Source of the DNA: Bacteroidota bacterium
Lineage (GTDB): Bacteria > Bacteroidota > Bacteroidia > Chitinophagales > UBA10324
DNA: 48,591 bases
Direction: 5' to 3'
NCBI GenBank assembly: GCA_018267315.1
Contig: JAFDYS010000007.1
Coordinates: 1 to 48,591 of the forward strand
Shown here: piece by piece, positions 30,479 to 39,398 of the stretch
Layout of the letters: each line of letters starts with the position of its first letter
How positions within the stretch are numbered: position 1 is the stretch's first letter
The notes under the pieces: generated by a model
What the model was told of the DNA's origin: nothing
Seen by the model: the letters and a program-made list of their open reading frames with translations, nothing else
The model's database searches: none
Position numbers and translations under genes: made by a program

Positions 30479-30522
30479 CCGGAATGCCCCGACCGGCAAG
30501 GCATTATTTCTAATTTCACTGC

Positions 30523-31545
30523 GTGTTAAATGTGTTCACCAACGGACTGCGACGTTACACACCGTATCTCTCGGCAAAAAAGCTGGTCAACGCTTCAAAA
30601 ATAATTTCCTCATACTATTACTCGAGGTGGACTGGTCAACCGGTGATGCGCGGATTGCCCGTCAGCATCGCCATTGAACCAACTACTTCATGCAACCTCA
30701 GGTGCCCGGAATGCCCCAGCGGTCTTCGTTCCTTCACCCGTGCGACAGGAATGCTTGATGAAGATTTTTTCAAAAAGATTATTGATCAGGTACGTGAACA
30801 TGTGATGTATCTCACGTTTTATTTCCAGGGTGAACCCTACCTCCATCCTCATTTTACCGGTATGGTGGCATACGCAGTACAGTGTGGCATCTTCGCCGTT
30901 ACCTCCACGAATGCTCATTTTCTCGATGAAGAAAATGCGGCACGAACCATACATTCAGGACTGAACCGGCTGATTATTTCCATTGATGGCACTACGCAGG
31001 AGGTTTACGGAAAGTATCGCATAGGCGGGCAACTGGAAAAAGTGATGGAAGGAACCAGGAATATTCTGAAAAAGAAAAGCGAACTGAACTCCGTCACGCC
31101 GGAAGTGATTCTTCAGTTTCTCGTGGTGAAACCCAACGAGCATCAGGTGGATGAGGTAAAACGTCTGGGAAAAGAATTGGGAGCCGATGATGTGTGGCTG
31201 AAAACGGCACAGGTGTATGATTATGAAAACGGAAATGAGTTGATTCCTGATATTGAAAAATATTCGCGCTATAAAAAATCCAATAGTCACTATCAGATCA
31301 AAAATAATTTGCTCAATCACTGCTGGAAGATGTGGCACTCCTGTGTAATTACCTGGGACGGGAAAGTGGTGCCGTGTTGCTTTGACAAAGACGCCCGTCA
31401 TCAGCTGGGTGATCTTAAGCAGCAATCGCTCACTCAAATCTGGGAAGGCGATGCTTACCGTCAATTCAGATATTCATTGCTGAATTCGCGGCGGCAGATT
31501 GACATTTGTACAAACTGTTCGGAAGGAACCCGGGTGTGGAGTTAG
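30523..31545 (+). CDS. Radical SAM protein with SPASM domain
   Basis: A 340-residue radical SAM enzyme. CNLRCPEC carries the CxxxCxxC [4Fe-4S] ligands Cys57, Cys61 and Cys64. The C-terminal SPASM region has Cys267, 274, 285, 286, 329 and 332 (VITWDGKVVPCCFDKD, DICTNCSEG) for auxiliary clusters. SPASM proteins often modify peptides or process sugars and cofactors. No peptide substrate is encoded next to it, so the reaction is open. The N-terminal ~45 residues (TNGLRRYTPYLSAKKL...) are a Bacteroidota extension. The start is GTG at 30523. A secreted hydrolase gene follows. Confidence 0.85.
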   Translation: MLNVFTNGLRRYTPYLSAKKLVNASKIISSYYYSRWTGQPVMRGLPVSIAIEPTTSCNLRCPECPSGLRSFTRATGMLDEDFFKKIIDQVREHVMYLTFYFQGEPYLHPHFTGMVAYAVQCGIFAVTSTNAHFLDEENAARTIHSGLNRLIISIDGTTQEVYGKYRIGGQLEKVMEGTRNILKKKSELNSVTPEVILQFLVVKPNEHQVDEVKRLGKELGADDVWLKTAQVYDYENGNELIPDIEKYSRYKKSNSHYQIKNNLLNHCWKMWHSCVITWDGKVVPCCFDKDARHQLGDLKQQSLTQIWEGDAYRQFRYSLLNSRRQIDICTNCSEGTRVWS

Positions 31546-31570
31546 AAATATGGTGTGATCAGGAATCGCG

Positions 31571-31578
31571 TAGTTTTG
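31571..31578 (+). promoter_or_regulatory. -7 promoter element before the secreted hydrolase gene
   Basis: TAGTTTTG matches TAnnTTTG. Transcription would begin near 31585, downstream of the ATG at 31555. This favours an in-frame TTG at 31600 as the start of the next gene. No good -33 element is visible. Confidence 0.4.
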
Positions 31579-31599
31579 AATGATGAAACCCTCCGGTTC

Positions 31600-32238
31600 T
31601 TGAAAAGGAAAATTATTATCCCGCTGATCGGTACCATTTTTATCATGAGCGCATCCATGGTCAACGCACAGAAATATGTTTTCTATCTGCATGGCGCTAT
31701 TCTCGAAGGAGAAAATCCGCAGGCGAAGGGCGACATTTTTGAGAAGTACCGTTACAATGATATTCTCAACAGTTTTCGCACGGCCGGTTTCGAAGTGGTT
31801 AGTGAAATCCGGCCGTCTGATGCCACGATCACGGGTTACGCACGTAAGGTGGCCGATCAGATGCAGAAGTTGATTCAGAACGGAGCTCCGGCAGGAAACA
31901 TCACCGTAGTGGGCGGATCAAAAGGCGCACTCATCGCCATGTATGTTTCAACCTACATGAAGAACCGTGATATCAATTACGTCTTTCTCGCGGCATGCAA
32001 CGCTGCCAACTTTCAGTCGAATCCTGATCTGCGGTTTTATGGAAACATCCTTTCCATTTATGAAAGCAGTGATGACATAGGAGAAACCTGCTCCCGGTTT
32101 AAAGAAAGGTCTAAGGAAGCCATTCATCACTACAAGGAAATTGAACTCAGTACCGGAATGGGTCACCAGTTCTTATGGAAACCGTTGCCCGAATGGATCA
32201 ATCCCTCCATCGCATGGGCGAACGGCAAATATGATTAG
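31600..32238 (+). CDS. Secreted alpha/beta-hydrolase-like protein
   Basis: The start TTG at 31600 gives 212 residues, beginning KRKIIIPLIGTIFIMSASMVNAQ, a clean signal peptide. The alternative ATG at 31555 would add 15 residues before the signal and lies upstream of a -7 box. KYVFYLHG is the first core strand. VVGGSKGALIAM resembles a nucleophile elbow with Ser at the expected place (G-G-S-K-G). GMGHQFLW near the C-terminus supplies a histidine. The substrate is unknown. It probably acts in the periplasm. Confidence 0.7.
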   Translation: MKRKIIIPLIGTIFIMSASMVNAQKYVFYLHGAILEGENPQAKGDIFEKYRYNDILNSFRTAGFEVVSEIRPSDATITGYARKVADQMQKLIQNGAPAGNITVVGGSKGALIAMYVSTYMKNRDINYVFLAACNAANFQSNPDLRFYGNILSIYESSDDIGETCSRFKERSKEAIHHYKEIELSTGMGHQFLWKPLPEWINPSIAWANGKYD

Positions 32239-32355
32239 CCCGCCATTCCCGGTTTATCCCTGATGCCGGTTTGAAACAAACGGCTGTGGTTAAAAATATT
32301 TTTATTTTTAGCTGAGTTACGAGCACCTATTGCATCACCGGATCTCTGACGTGAT

Positions 32356-34185
32356 ATGCAGAAAAGGTCATCAGTAAAACGGGCGGGAAACCATTTCCTT
32401 CGGCAGTTGATTGTGATTCTCCTGCTCCTTGTGGCACGCCATGCAGCGGCAACCACCTATACCGTTAATTCGCTTGACCACCCCGGCACCGGCAGCGGCA
32501 CATCGGGTTCACTCAATTGGTGCATCACTCAGGCCAATGCTGCAGGAGGTGCACATACCATTAACTTCAGCGTGACGGGAACCATTAACGTCACCTCGGC
32601 TTTGCCTGCTTTTTCCGCTTCCATTACACTGGACGGAAGCAGCGCACCCGGATTTATTGGCACACCACTGATCAAACTCAACGGCGGCGGCGGCTCGTAT
32701 TCCGGGTTGCGGCTCAGCGCAAAAGATTGCAAGGTGTACGCCATAGCGGTTGATGATTTCGGAACAACAGGAATTTCAGTCACTGCCGATGCGGCTGATA
32801 ATTTTGAAATCGGTGGTTCAGGGAAGGGCTGCGTGGTTACCAACAGTGGCCAATATGGTATCCTGATCACCGGTGGTGACTACGGAAAGATTTATGAGAC
32901 GCGCGTGGGTACTGACTGGCAGGGCACCCTCTGCCAGGGAAATGAATATGATGGAATCAATTTGCAGTCCGGCGCTTCATACAATGATATTTATAAGTGC
33001 TGGATATCGTGTAATGGATATGCCGGCATCCGCATCACGGGGAGCAATTCAAATTACAATAAGGTCCGCGCTACCATTGTGGGTCCCATATCCTCCACGT
33101 GTTCATACAATGGCTACTACGGTATTGAGATCGAGTCGGGCGCTTCATACAATGAAATCGGCAGTGCATCTGCCGCTGACATGAACAAGATTGCCGGCAA
33201 TCAATACGATGGCATCACCGTTTCCGGCAGCGGATCGCTTTACAATCACATCTATGCGAACTATTTCGTTTGCAATGCACCACCGGGCGGTTATGAAGGG
33301 GTTCGGTTGACCAGTTCAGGTAATTCCAACAAGTCTGCACCGGTGATCACATCGGCTTCAGCATCCACCGTAAGCGGCACTTCGGCTGCGAACGATGAAA
33401 TTACCGTGTATCGCGCGCTGGTTCCTTCTTCGGCGGGATGCAGCGGTTACAGTACCAAGCAGGGTGCTGATTATTTCGGAACCACCACGGCCACTGCAAC
33501 AGGTAACTGGACATTAAGCGGAAGTTTCAGCGGGTCAGTAACGGCGATGGCCACATCCACATCTGGCAACTCATCGCCTTTTGCTACACCGGTGAGTACC
33601 GGAGTAACCGCATCCAATGTATCTACCTGCACCAGCGTGTTGTTGCTTCCGGTTGAGCTGATTGATTTTTCCGTGCAGTGCCAGGGTGGCCGGGCAGTAC
33701 TGGACTGGACCACCGCGTCAGAGGAAATGATTACGTCATTCATCATTCAGCGGTCAGGTAATGCGCTCATGTTTGATGACATTGGCGAAGTGAGGGCTGC
33801 CGGAGATGCATTGACTATTTCAGCTTACCGATTTACGGATGAAAAACCATTTTCCGGTTTTAATTATTACCGGCTGAAGTGCATGGGAGCAAATCATGAA
33901 ATTTCATTCAGCAAGGTTGTCGCAGCTGAATGCTCCGGAACTCCCTCAACAGTTTCCGTTTCACCCAATCCGGCATACGATGTCCTTATCATCACGTGCC
34001 GTGATGCCGCGCAGCTTACGCTGAGAAATACCTCGGGGCAAGTGGTGTTTGAAAAATTATTTGCTGAAGAAGAATTGCCCGCAAAACAATCGTTCGATAT
34101 CACTTCATTACCGGCCGGTATTTATTTACTGGAAGTGAAGGATGTACAGTCGCGTCAAATTCAGAAAGTGGTGGTGCAGCGTTGA
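32356..34185 (+). CDS. T9SS-exported right-handed beta-helix protein
   Basis: The 609-residue protein has a signal peptide (about 15-33). Then comes a CSLREA-like start (YTVNSLDHPGTGSGTSGSLNWCITQANAAGG), and parallel beta-helix coils with repeated patterns such as EYDGINLQSGASYNDIY and YGIEIESGASYNEIG. The C-terminal region (about 420-609) has an Ig-like linker (VELIDFSVQCQGGRAVLDWTTASE). A T9SS type A sorting domain follows: VSPNPAYDVLIITC, TLRNTSGQVVFEKL, LPAGIYLLEVKD. Beta-helices of this kind often bind or cut polysaccharides, but no catalytic site is evident. It is likely a surface or secreted protein. Confidence 0.87.
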   Translation: MQKRSSVKRAGNHFLRQLIVILLLLVARHAAATTYTVNSLDHPGTGSGTSGSLNWCITQANAAGGAHTINFSVTGTINVTSALPAFSASITLDGSSAPGFIGTPLIKLNGGGGSYSGLRLSAKDCKVYAIAVDDFGTTGISVTADAADNFEIGGSGKGCVVTNSGQYGILITGGDYGKIYETRVGTDWQGTLCQGNEYDGINLQSGASYNDIYKCWISCNGYAGIRITGSNSNYNKVRATIVGPISSTCSYNGYYGIEIESGASYNEIGSASAADMNKIAGNQYDGITVSGSGSLYNHIYANYFVCNAPPGGYEGVRLTSSGNSNKSAPVITSASASTVSGTSAANDEITVYRALVPSSAGCSGYSTKQGADYFGTTTATATGNWTLSGSFSGSVTAMATSTSGNSSPFATPVSTGVTASNVSTCTSVLLLPVELIDFSVQCQGGRAVLDWTTASEEMITSFIIQRSGNALMFDDIGEVRAAGDALTISAYRFTDEKPFSGFNYYRLKCMGANHEISFSKVVAAECSGTPSTVSVSPNPAYDVLIITCRDAAQLTLRNTSGQVVFEKLFAEEELPAKQSFDITSLPAGIYLLEVKDVQSRQIQKVVVQR

Positions 34186-34199
34186 ACGATATTACAACA

Positions 34200-34757
34200 C
34201 TAAACGGTCATAATTTCTTTTTCCTTTGCAGCGAGATGCTTGTCAACAAGCGCGATGTATTTGTTGGTGAGGTCCTGAACTTCTTTCTCGCCGTCTTTGA
34301 TCTGATCTTCTGACACATGCTCTTTCTCCAGCTTTTTGATGTGATCCACTGAATCACGGCGGATGCTGCGGATACTGACGCGCGCGGTTTCGGCAATGGT
34401 GTGCGCTTTCTTCACAAACTCTTTGCGGCGTTCTTCAGTAAGCGGGGGCTGAAACAGCTTTACTACGGCGCCATCATTATGGGGCGTGATGCCAATGTTG
34501 GCAGCGAGAATGGCTTTCTCTATCACGCCGAGCATGCTTTTTTCCCACGGCTGAATGATGAGCGTGCGCGCATCAGCGGCGGACACATTGGAGGCCTGGT
34601 TGATGGGGATGTGAGAACCGTAGTAGTCAACCATAATGCCATCAAGAATAGCCGGAGAAATTTTGCCGGCACGCACATGGGTTAGTTCCGTTTCAAGGTG
34701 CTGGATGGTTTTCTCCATGTGATTCCTTGCATCGTCTTTGATTTGCTGAACGGTCAT
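34200..34757 (-). CDS. frr: Ribosome recycling factor
   Basis: RRF splits post-termination ribosomes together with EF-G. The 185-residue protein is full length: THVRAGKISPAILDGIMVDYYGSHIPINQASNVS, then RTLIIQPWEKSMLGVIEKAI, PLTEERRKEFVKKAHTIAE, and RVSIRSIRRDS. In Bacteroidota it normally follows pyrH directly. Here a HicB-like gene and a DoxX gene on the other strand intervene, and it has its own promoter. Confidence 0.96.
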   Translation of the reverse strand: MTVQQIKDDARNHMEKTIQHLETELTHVRAGKISPAILDGIMVDYYGSHIPINQASNVSAADARTLIIQPWEKSMLGVIEKAILAANIGITPHNDGAVVKLFQPPLTEERRKEFVKKAHTIAETARVSIRSIRRDSVDHIKKLEKEHVSEDQIKDGEKEVQDLTNKYIALVDKHLAAKEKEIMTV

Positions 34758-34779
34758 TCGCAGTGATTTTTTGAGGAAA

Positions 34780-34809
34780 CAAATGTAAGTGCGGTACTGC
34801 TAATTCAAA
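34780..34809 (-). promoter_or_regulatory. Promoter of frr
   Basis: On the minus strand TTTG (34806-34809), 18 bp, then TACATTTG (34780-34787). Both boxes match the Bacteroidota consensus exactly. The transcript would start near 34773, about 16 nt before the ATG. Confidence 0.6.
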
Positions 34810-34838
34810 AGCCATAGCACACAACAGCAGGTGCAACT

Positions 34839-35057
34839 TCAGTCGGGTAACTGAATCTTCTCATGAAAGCGGAGCAGGGCGAGTTCCTTTTGCCCCAGGT
34901 TTTCAATAGTCCACCGGAGCACATCTTTCAATTCTGTTTTCAATTCATCTTCGGTGCGGGCATATGCATAGGCGAAGGAAACGCCGGGAATAATTCCGAA
35001 GAACATGCCTGCTTCGCTGTCCCAGGAAATATGCGCTACGAACCGCTGATGCTGCAT
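34839..35057 (-). CDS. Orphan HicB-like small protein
   Basis: A 72-residue protein with the partial RNase-H-like HicB/DUF1902 pattern: FVAHISWDSEAGMFFGIIPGVSFAYAYARTEDELKTELKDVLRWTI. HicB proteins are antitoxins to HicA mRNA interferases. There is no HicA-like gene beside it, and it lacks the C-terminal DNA-binding part of many HicB proteins. It may be a free-standing family member with another role. It sits between frr and DoxX. Confidence 0.62.
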   Translation of the reverse strand: MQHQRFVAHISWDSEAGMFFGIIPGVSFAYAYARTEDELKTELKDVLRWTIENLGQKELALLRFHEKIQLPD

Positions 35058-35190
35058 AGGATTGAATAATGTTCAGCTAAGCTACACATTTCACGCTATT
35101 GTATATCATCCTGCAATAATTAATTACCGGGTTTATGGCTGGTTTCATTCAGTTACAGGCAACCTCTATCTTTATCACACGCCTCCTTCT

Positions 35191-35823
35191 ATGCGCTTTC
35201 GGCTCATCCCCTTCGTGATCACCGGCACCAGGATATTGCTGGGTCTCATCATGTTCACCGCAGGCATGAGTAAACTGTTTCACGGCGCCTTTCCGGGCCT
35301 CATCGGTCCCGTGTGGCTCACGGATGAATTAAGAAAGTACGGGCTCGAATATCTGGGGCAATTCATTGCCTGGTCGCAAGCCGTTATCGGTCTGCTGCTG
35401 CTCACGCAGCGTTTTGCCACCCTGGGTGCGGTTATGCTGCTGCCGATGCTGCTGAATATTTTTATGGTGATGCTTTCACTTGGCATACATTATTCCGAAC
35501 CCGGCCACATCAACTCGGCATTCAACACCTCCATCATCATTGCCTTTCTGCTGTTGCTGAATGCGGCCTTGCTGTTTTATGATTTTCATAAACTGAAATT
35601 CATTTTTGACGAGAACGCTGATTTTCTGAAAACCAGAAAAGTGAAGCGCAGGAACCGTATGGCTGATGTGATCGTGATGGCCGGCATGCTGATCTGCCTG
35701 ATTTCTCCCTTGTTGTTTTCAGTAAATAAAATGGCTTCGTATGGGGTAGTGGCCATCGGCCTCATGGTTTGCATGATACCGCTGTTCTTAAAAAGAAAAA
35801 CGAAGCGTTCTGTTAATTGGTAA
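35191..35823 (+). CDS. DoxX family integral membrane protein
   Basis: The 210-residue protein has about six hydrophobic segments: [80 protein letters not shown], and two near the C-terminus. This fits DoxX/DoxD-like proteins, whose role is mostly unknown (some take part in thiosulfate or quinone chemistry). The ATG at 35191 is preferred; the frame's extension to 35062 is not membrane-like and covers intergenic DNA. The last 11 bp overlap pyrH tail to tail. It breaks the usual pyrH-frr order. Confidence 0.78.
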   Translation: MRFRLIPFVITGTRILLGLIMFTAGMSKLFHGAFPGLIGPVWLTDELRKYGLEYLGQFIAWSQAVIGLLLLTQRFATLGAVMLLPMLLNIFMVMLSLGIHYSEPGHINSAFNTSIIIAFLLLLNAALLFYDFHKLKFIFDENADFLKTRKVKRRNRMADVIVMAGMLICLISPLLFSVNKMASYGVVAIGLMVCMIPLFLKRKTKRSVNW

Positions 35824-36526
35824 CGAGTGTACCGAGTTCTTCTCCCTGAAGAATACGCAGCAGATTACCGGGCTTGTTAATGTCAAAAACGATGATGGGC
35901 AGATTGTTTTCCCGGCAGAGCGTGAAGGCCGTCATATCCATCACATTCAGATTGCGGGAATAGCATTCTTCAAAAGTGAGCTTATGAAACCGGGTGGCTA
36001 ACGGATCTTTTTCAGGATCGGCGCTGTAAATGCCATCCACGCGTGTTCCTTTCAGCAGTACGTCAGCATTGATTTCAATAGCGCGCAGCGCTGCTGCGGT
36101 ATCGGTGGTGAAGAAAGGATTTCCCGTGCCGGCTCCGAAGATGACTACACGGCCTTTTTCGAGGTGTCGCATGGCTCTGCGCCTGATGTAGGGTTCAGCG
36201 ATCTGTTCCATCTTGATCGCACTCTGAAGCCGTGTGTGTATGCCATGCATCTCCATCACACTTTGCAGGGCCATGCCATTCATCATCGTAGCGAGCATGC
36301 CCATGTAATCGCCGGTGGCCCGTTCAATACCGGCGCCCTCCGATTCAATGCCGCGGTAAATATTTCCTCCGCCGATTACCACGGCCACACCGGCGCCGGC
36401 CTGCACGGCGGATTTCACTTCTTCCGCATACAAATTGGAAACAGCGGGATCAATGCCATAGGGCTGATTACCCATGAGTGATTCGCCGGATAGTTTGAGA
36501 AGAATGCGTTTGTATTTTACCGCCAC
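35813..36526 (-). CDS. pyrH: UMP kinase
   Basis: PyrH phosphorylates UMP to UDP. The 237-residue protein has the amino-acid-kinase fold: [73 protein letters not shown], and [20 protein letters not shown]. Length and motifs are normal. It follows tsf after a strong hairpin terminator, so it may be transcribed separately or by readthrough. Confidence 0.96.
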   Translation of the reverse strand: MAVKYKRILLKLSGESLMGNQPYGIDPAVSNLYAEEVKSAVQAGAGVAVVIGGGNIYRGIESEGAGIERATGDYMGMLATMMNGMALQSVMEMHGIHTRLQSAIKMEQIAEPYIRRRAMRHLEKGRVVIFGAGTGNPFFTTDTAAALRAIEINADVLLKGTRVDGIYSADPEKDPLATRFHKLTFEECYSRNLNVMDMTAFTLCRENNLPIIVFDINKPGNLLRILQGEELGTLVTN

Positions 36527-36565
36527 GCTCTTGTGATTAGGTGCGCAAAATACGCTGAAGGTGCT

Positions 36566-36605
36566 AAAACAAAAAGGAGAGAATCGCTTCCCTCCTTTTT
36601 GTTTT
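36566..36605. terminator. Strong bidirectional terminator between tsf and pyrH
   Basis: AAAACAAAAAGGAG (36566-36579) is perfectly inverted at 36592-36605, with a 12-nt loop that can pair further (GAA/TTC). On the minus strand the G+C part is followed by TTTTTGTTTT, an intrinsic terminator for the rplM-rpsI-rpsB-tsf transcript. The same structure would serve the plus strand. Confidence 0.8.
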
Positions 36606-36621
36606 CGGTAAAGTAAAATGA

Positions 36622-37458
36622 TCAGTCAGCAGTGGATACGCGCTTGAAGTCAACCACCGTGAGTTCCTTGTCAATGGCCTTCAGCACATCGGCAATGGTT
36701 TTCTTGGGGTCTTTCACGAATTCCTGGCTGAGTAAAGTTTGCTCCTTGAAGAATTTGTTAAGCGCGCCGGCAGCAATCTTGTCAATCATCTGCTCGGGTT
36801 TGCCATCTGCTTTGGCTTTTTCGCGTGCGATGTCCAGTTCGCGGTCAATAATTTCCTGCGACACACCGTGCTGATCAATAGCCACCGGATTCATGGCGGC
36901 TACCTGCATCGCAACATCTTTTCCTGCCGCTTCAATCGCATCGGACTGTGGCTTGTTGAATGCCACGAGCACGCCCAGTTTGCTGTTGCTGTGAATGTAA
37001 GGAATCACGAAAGCGCCTTCACTTACCACCAGTTTCTTAACTTCAATCTTCTCTCCGATCTTGCCAACCAGCTCAGCCACTTTTTCACCAATTGTGATGT
37101 CGCCGATCTTCTTGGCGGAAAGCTGTTCGGCGGATGTGGCATTATCTCGCAAAGCAATGTGGGCGGCCTCTTTGGCAAATGACGAGAACTCTTCATTCTT
37201 CGCTACGAAATCCGTTTCACAGTTTACACTAAGCAGCACGCCTTTGGTTTTGGCACCGTTCACTACGGCGATCACCAGGCCCTCCTTGGCTTCTTTGCCT
37301 GCACGCAGTGCTGACACCTTAGCGCCTTTCTTGCGCAGGTAGTCAATAGCGGCTTCAAAATCGCCGTTGGTTTCAGTCAATGCTTTTTTGCAGTCCATCA
37401 TGCCTGCGCCCGTTTGCTGGCGAAGCTTGTTGATGTCTGCGGCTTTTATTTCTACCAT
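36622..37458 (-). CDS. tsf: Translation elongation factor Ts
   Basis: EF-Ts recycles EF-Tu by nucleotide exchange. The 278-residue protein has the N-terminal UBA-like part [35 protein letters not shown], the core [22 protein letters not shown], and [13 protein letters not shown] in the second subdomain. The C-terminal part ends [23 protein letters not shown]. It follows rpsB after 92 bp on the minus strand, in the usual order. Confidence 0.96.
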   Translation of the reverse strand: MVEIKAADINKLRQQTGAGMMDCKKALTETNGDFEAAIDYLRKKGAKVSALRAGKEAKEGLVIAVVNGAKTKGVLLSVNCETDFVAKNEEFSSFAKEAAHIALRDNATSAEQLSAKKIGDITIGEKVAELVGKIGEKIEVKKLVVSEGAFVIPYIHSNSKLGVLVAFNKPQSDAIEAAGKDVAMQVAAMNPVAIDQHGVSQEIIDRELDIAREKAKADGKPEQMIDKIAAGALNKFFKEQTLLSQEFVKDPKKTIADVLKAIDKELTVVDFKRVSTAD

Positions 37459-37550
37459 AATTAAATGTGTTTGATGGTTACAATACCAATGATGAATAAT
37501 AAGTTCGTTACGTCAATTCCGTGATGCACACGGCAGCCATGAAACTTCGG

Positions 37551-38450
37551 TTACCTTCTGGGGCGGGCTTTGGGTCCGCCGGCAGCGGTACCGGTTCCCC
37601 GGCCGGCCTGGCGGCGGCGCATGGGTCCGCCTTTGCCCGGAGCACGGCGATCGCGTTTTTCTCCGCCACCATCCGCCTCTTCTTCTCCATCAGCAGCTAC
37701 CAGTTCATTGCTTCCGTCTGCACCGTCCTCTTCTTCTGAAGCTTCCTGTGCGTCTTTGTCGCGCTGGCGCTCATTCATTCCTTCAATAAGCGCTTCGGTC
37801 ACGTAATTGGTAATGATGGCGATGGACTTGGTGGCATCATCATTGGCCGGAATAGCGAAGTCAACGAGCGTGGGATCACTGTTCGTATCCACCATGCCAA
37901 TGGTTTGTATGCCGAGTTTCTTGGCTTCTGCCAATGCAATGTGTTCGTTCATGATATCCACGAGAAAAATGGCCGCTGGCAGACGGTTGAGGGTGGCGAT
38001 ACCGCCCAGCACCTTTTCCAGTTTGGCTTTCTCACGGCTCAGGCGCAGACGCTCTTTCTTCGTGATGTTTTCAGCAGTGCCATCGGTGAGCATTTTTTCA
38101 ATGCTCTGCATCTTCTTGATGGATTTGCGGATGGTGCTGAAGTTGGTGAGCATACCGCCGAGCCAGCGCTCGGTAACGAACGGCATGCCGGCGCGCTGCG
38201 CCGCTTCGGAAACAATTTCCTTCGCCTGTTTTTTGGTGGCAACGAACAGAATTTTCTTTCCGCTGCGAGCCATTTGTTTCATTGCAGATGAAACTTCTTC
38301 AAGATGCTCCAGCGTTTTGTTCAGGTCAATGATGTGAATGCCTTTGCGCTCCATGAAAATGAAAGGGAGCATTTTGGGATTCCACTTCTTTTTTAAGTGA
38401 CCGAAATGAACGCCTGCTTCCAGCAGGTCTTTGTATTCGAGTTTATTCAC
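37551..38450 (-). CDS. rpsB: 30S ribosomal protein S2 with unusual C-terminal tail
   Basis: Residues 1-225 are a normal S2: EAGVHFGHLKKKWNPKMLPFIFMERKGIHIIDLNKT, FVATKKQAKEIV, RWLGGMLTNF, and NEHIALAEAKKLGIQTIGMVDTNSDP. Beyond that is a 74-residue tail. It is first acidic (about 236-264, EEEDGADG...) and then strongly basic with Arg-Gly and Pro (about 265-299, RRAPGKGGPMRRR, KARPRR). Many Bacteroidota S2 proteins have an acidic or Ala-rich extension. The basic end is unusual and could be real, or could come from a frameshift (another frame is Ala/Pro-rich there). Confidence 0.93.
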   Translation of the reverse strand: MNKLEYKDLLEAGVHFGHLKKKWNPKMLPFIFMERKGIHIIDLNKTLEHLEEVSSAMKQMARSGKKILFVATKKQAKEIVSEAAQRAGMPFVTERWLGGMLTNFSTIRKSIKKMQSIEKMLTDGTAENITKKERLRLSREKAKLEKVLGGIATLNRLPAAIFLVDIMNEHIALAEAKKLGIQTIGMVDTNSDPTLVDFAIPANDDATKSIAIITNYVTEALIEGMNERQRDKDAQEASEEEDGADGSNELVAADGEEEADGGGEKRDRRAPGKGGPMRRRQAGRGTGTAAGGPKARPRR

Positions 38451-38510
38451 TTGTTGATTGAATTATCTTGATGAATGAATGGATCAATGGGTGTGATGCA
38501 AATCAACCGG

Positions 38511-38906
38511 TTAACGTTTGCTGAACTGGAAGCGCTTGCGGGCTTTCTTTCTTCCGGGTTTCTTGCGCTCCACGGCACGGGGATCGCGGGTGAGCAGATC
38601 CAGTGCGCGCAGCTTTGGCTTCAGCTCTGAATTTTCTTTTACCAGGGCGCGCGCAATGCCGAGGCGGGTGGCTTCGGCCTGCCCTTTCATGCCGCCGCCT
38701 TTCACGTTCACCACAAAATCATATTTGTCGGCCACTTCTGCTCCGTTTACTGCCTGTTCCACAATCTTCTGGTAGATGCCTTGCGGGAAGTAGGTTTTAT
38801 AGTCTTTTCCGTTCACAGTGATTTGAGTGGTGCCGGAAGAAGGAAGCAGGATCACGCGGGCGCTGGCTTCCTTTCTTCTTCCAATCGAGTTGATTCTTTC
38901 TGCCAT
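38511..38906 (-). CDS. rpsI: 30S ribosomal protein S9
   Basis: The 131-residue S9 is complete: INSIGRRKEASARVILLPSSG, TYFPQGIYQKIVEQA, NVKGGGMKGQAEATRLGIARALV and the basic C-terminal tail ending KKARKRFQFSKR, which reaches the P-site tRNA. It follows rplM after 20 bp in the conserved rplM-rpsI pair. Confidence 0.97.
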   Translation of the reverse strand: MAERINSIGRRKEASARVILLPSSGTTQITVNGKDYKTYFPQGIYQKIVEQAVNGAEVADKYDFVVNVKGGGMKGQAEATRLGIARALVKENSELKPKLRALDLLTRDPRAVERKKPGRKKARKRFQFSKR

Positions 38907-38926
38907 AACTATTTTTTTACAAAAGA

Positions 38927-39367
38927 TTATTTGATGGGTTTGGGTTTCTGTGCCGCATAATTATGCTTGTCGCCGGCATGCACGTGCAGTTTGCGATACA
39001 TGTCCGCACCGAGGCGTGTTTTGGGAAGCATGCCGCGTACGGCTTCTTCCAGCAGGTAGGTGGGTTTGCGTGCAAGCACTTTCTTGGGTGACTCCACTTT
39101 CTTTCCGCCGGGGTAGCCGCTGTAAGTGACCACTTCCTTATCTGTAAGTTTCTTTCCGGTAAGGCGGATCTTTTCGGCATTGATTACCACCACATGATCA
39201 CCCGTGTCAACATGATTGGTGAATGAAGGTTTGTGTTTTCCGATCAGGAGCGTGGCAATCTTACTGGCCAACCGTCCGAGGGTTTGGTTATCGGCATCCA
39301 CCAGCCACCACTCGCGGGTAACGGTTTTGCTGTTGGCATGCTTGGTTCTGTAGCTGAGCGTATTCAC
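38927..39367 (-). CDS. rplM: 50S ribosomal protein L13
   Basis: The 146-residue L13 starts at GTG 39367 (NTLSYRTKHANSKTVTREWWLVDADNQTLGRLASKIA). It has GDHVVVINAEKIRLTGKK and LLEEAVRGMLPKTRLGADMYRKLHVHAG. The frame stays open for 113 codons upstream, to 39706. That extension crosses the promoter and the 21-bp repeat array, so it is not translated. L13 leads the operon rplM-rpsI-rpsB-tsf. Confidence 0.95.
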   Translation of the reverse strand: MNTLSYRTKHANSKTVTREWWLVDADNQTLGRLASKIATLLIGKHKPSFTNHVDTGDHVVVINAEKIRLTGKKLTDKEVVTYSGYPGGKKVESPKKVLARKPTYLLEEAVRGMLPKTRLGADMYRKLHVHAGDKHNYAAQKPKPIK

Positions 39368-39398
39368 AATTGCTTTGTTTTTCCTGTTAGAATTAAGG

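Noticed and set aside
30040..30522. Chromosomal replication origin
   Set aside because: There is only one perfect DnaA box and one with a single mismatch, no dnaA or other typical neighbour, and the ribosomal operon at 34-39 kb would run against the fork.
34839..35057. HicAB toxin-antitoxin module
   Set aside because: Only a HicB-like frame is present. Neither flank encodes a HicA-like double-stranded-RNA-binding toxin.
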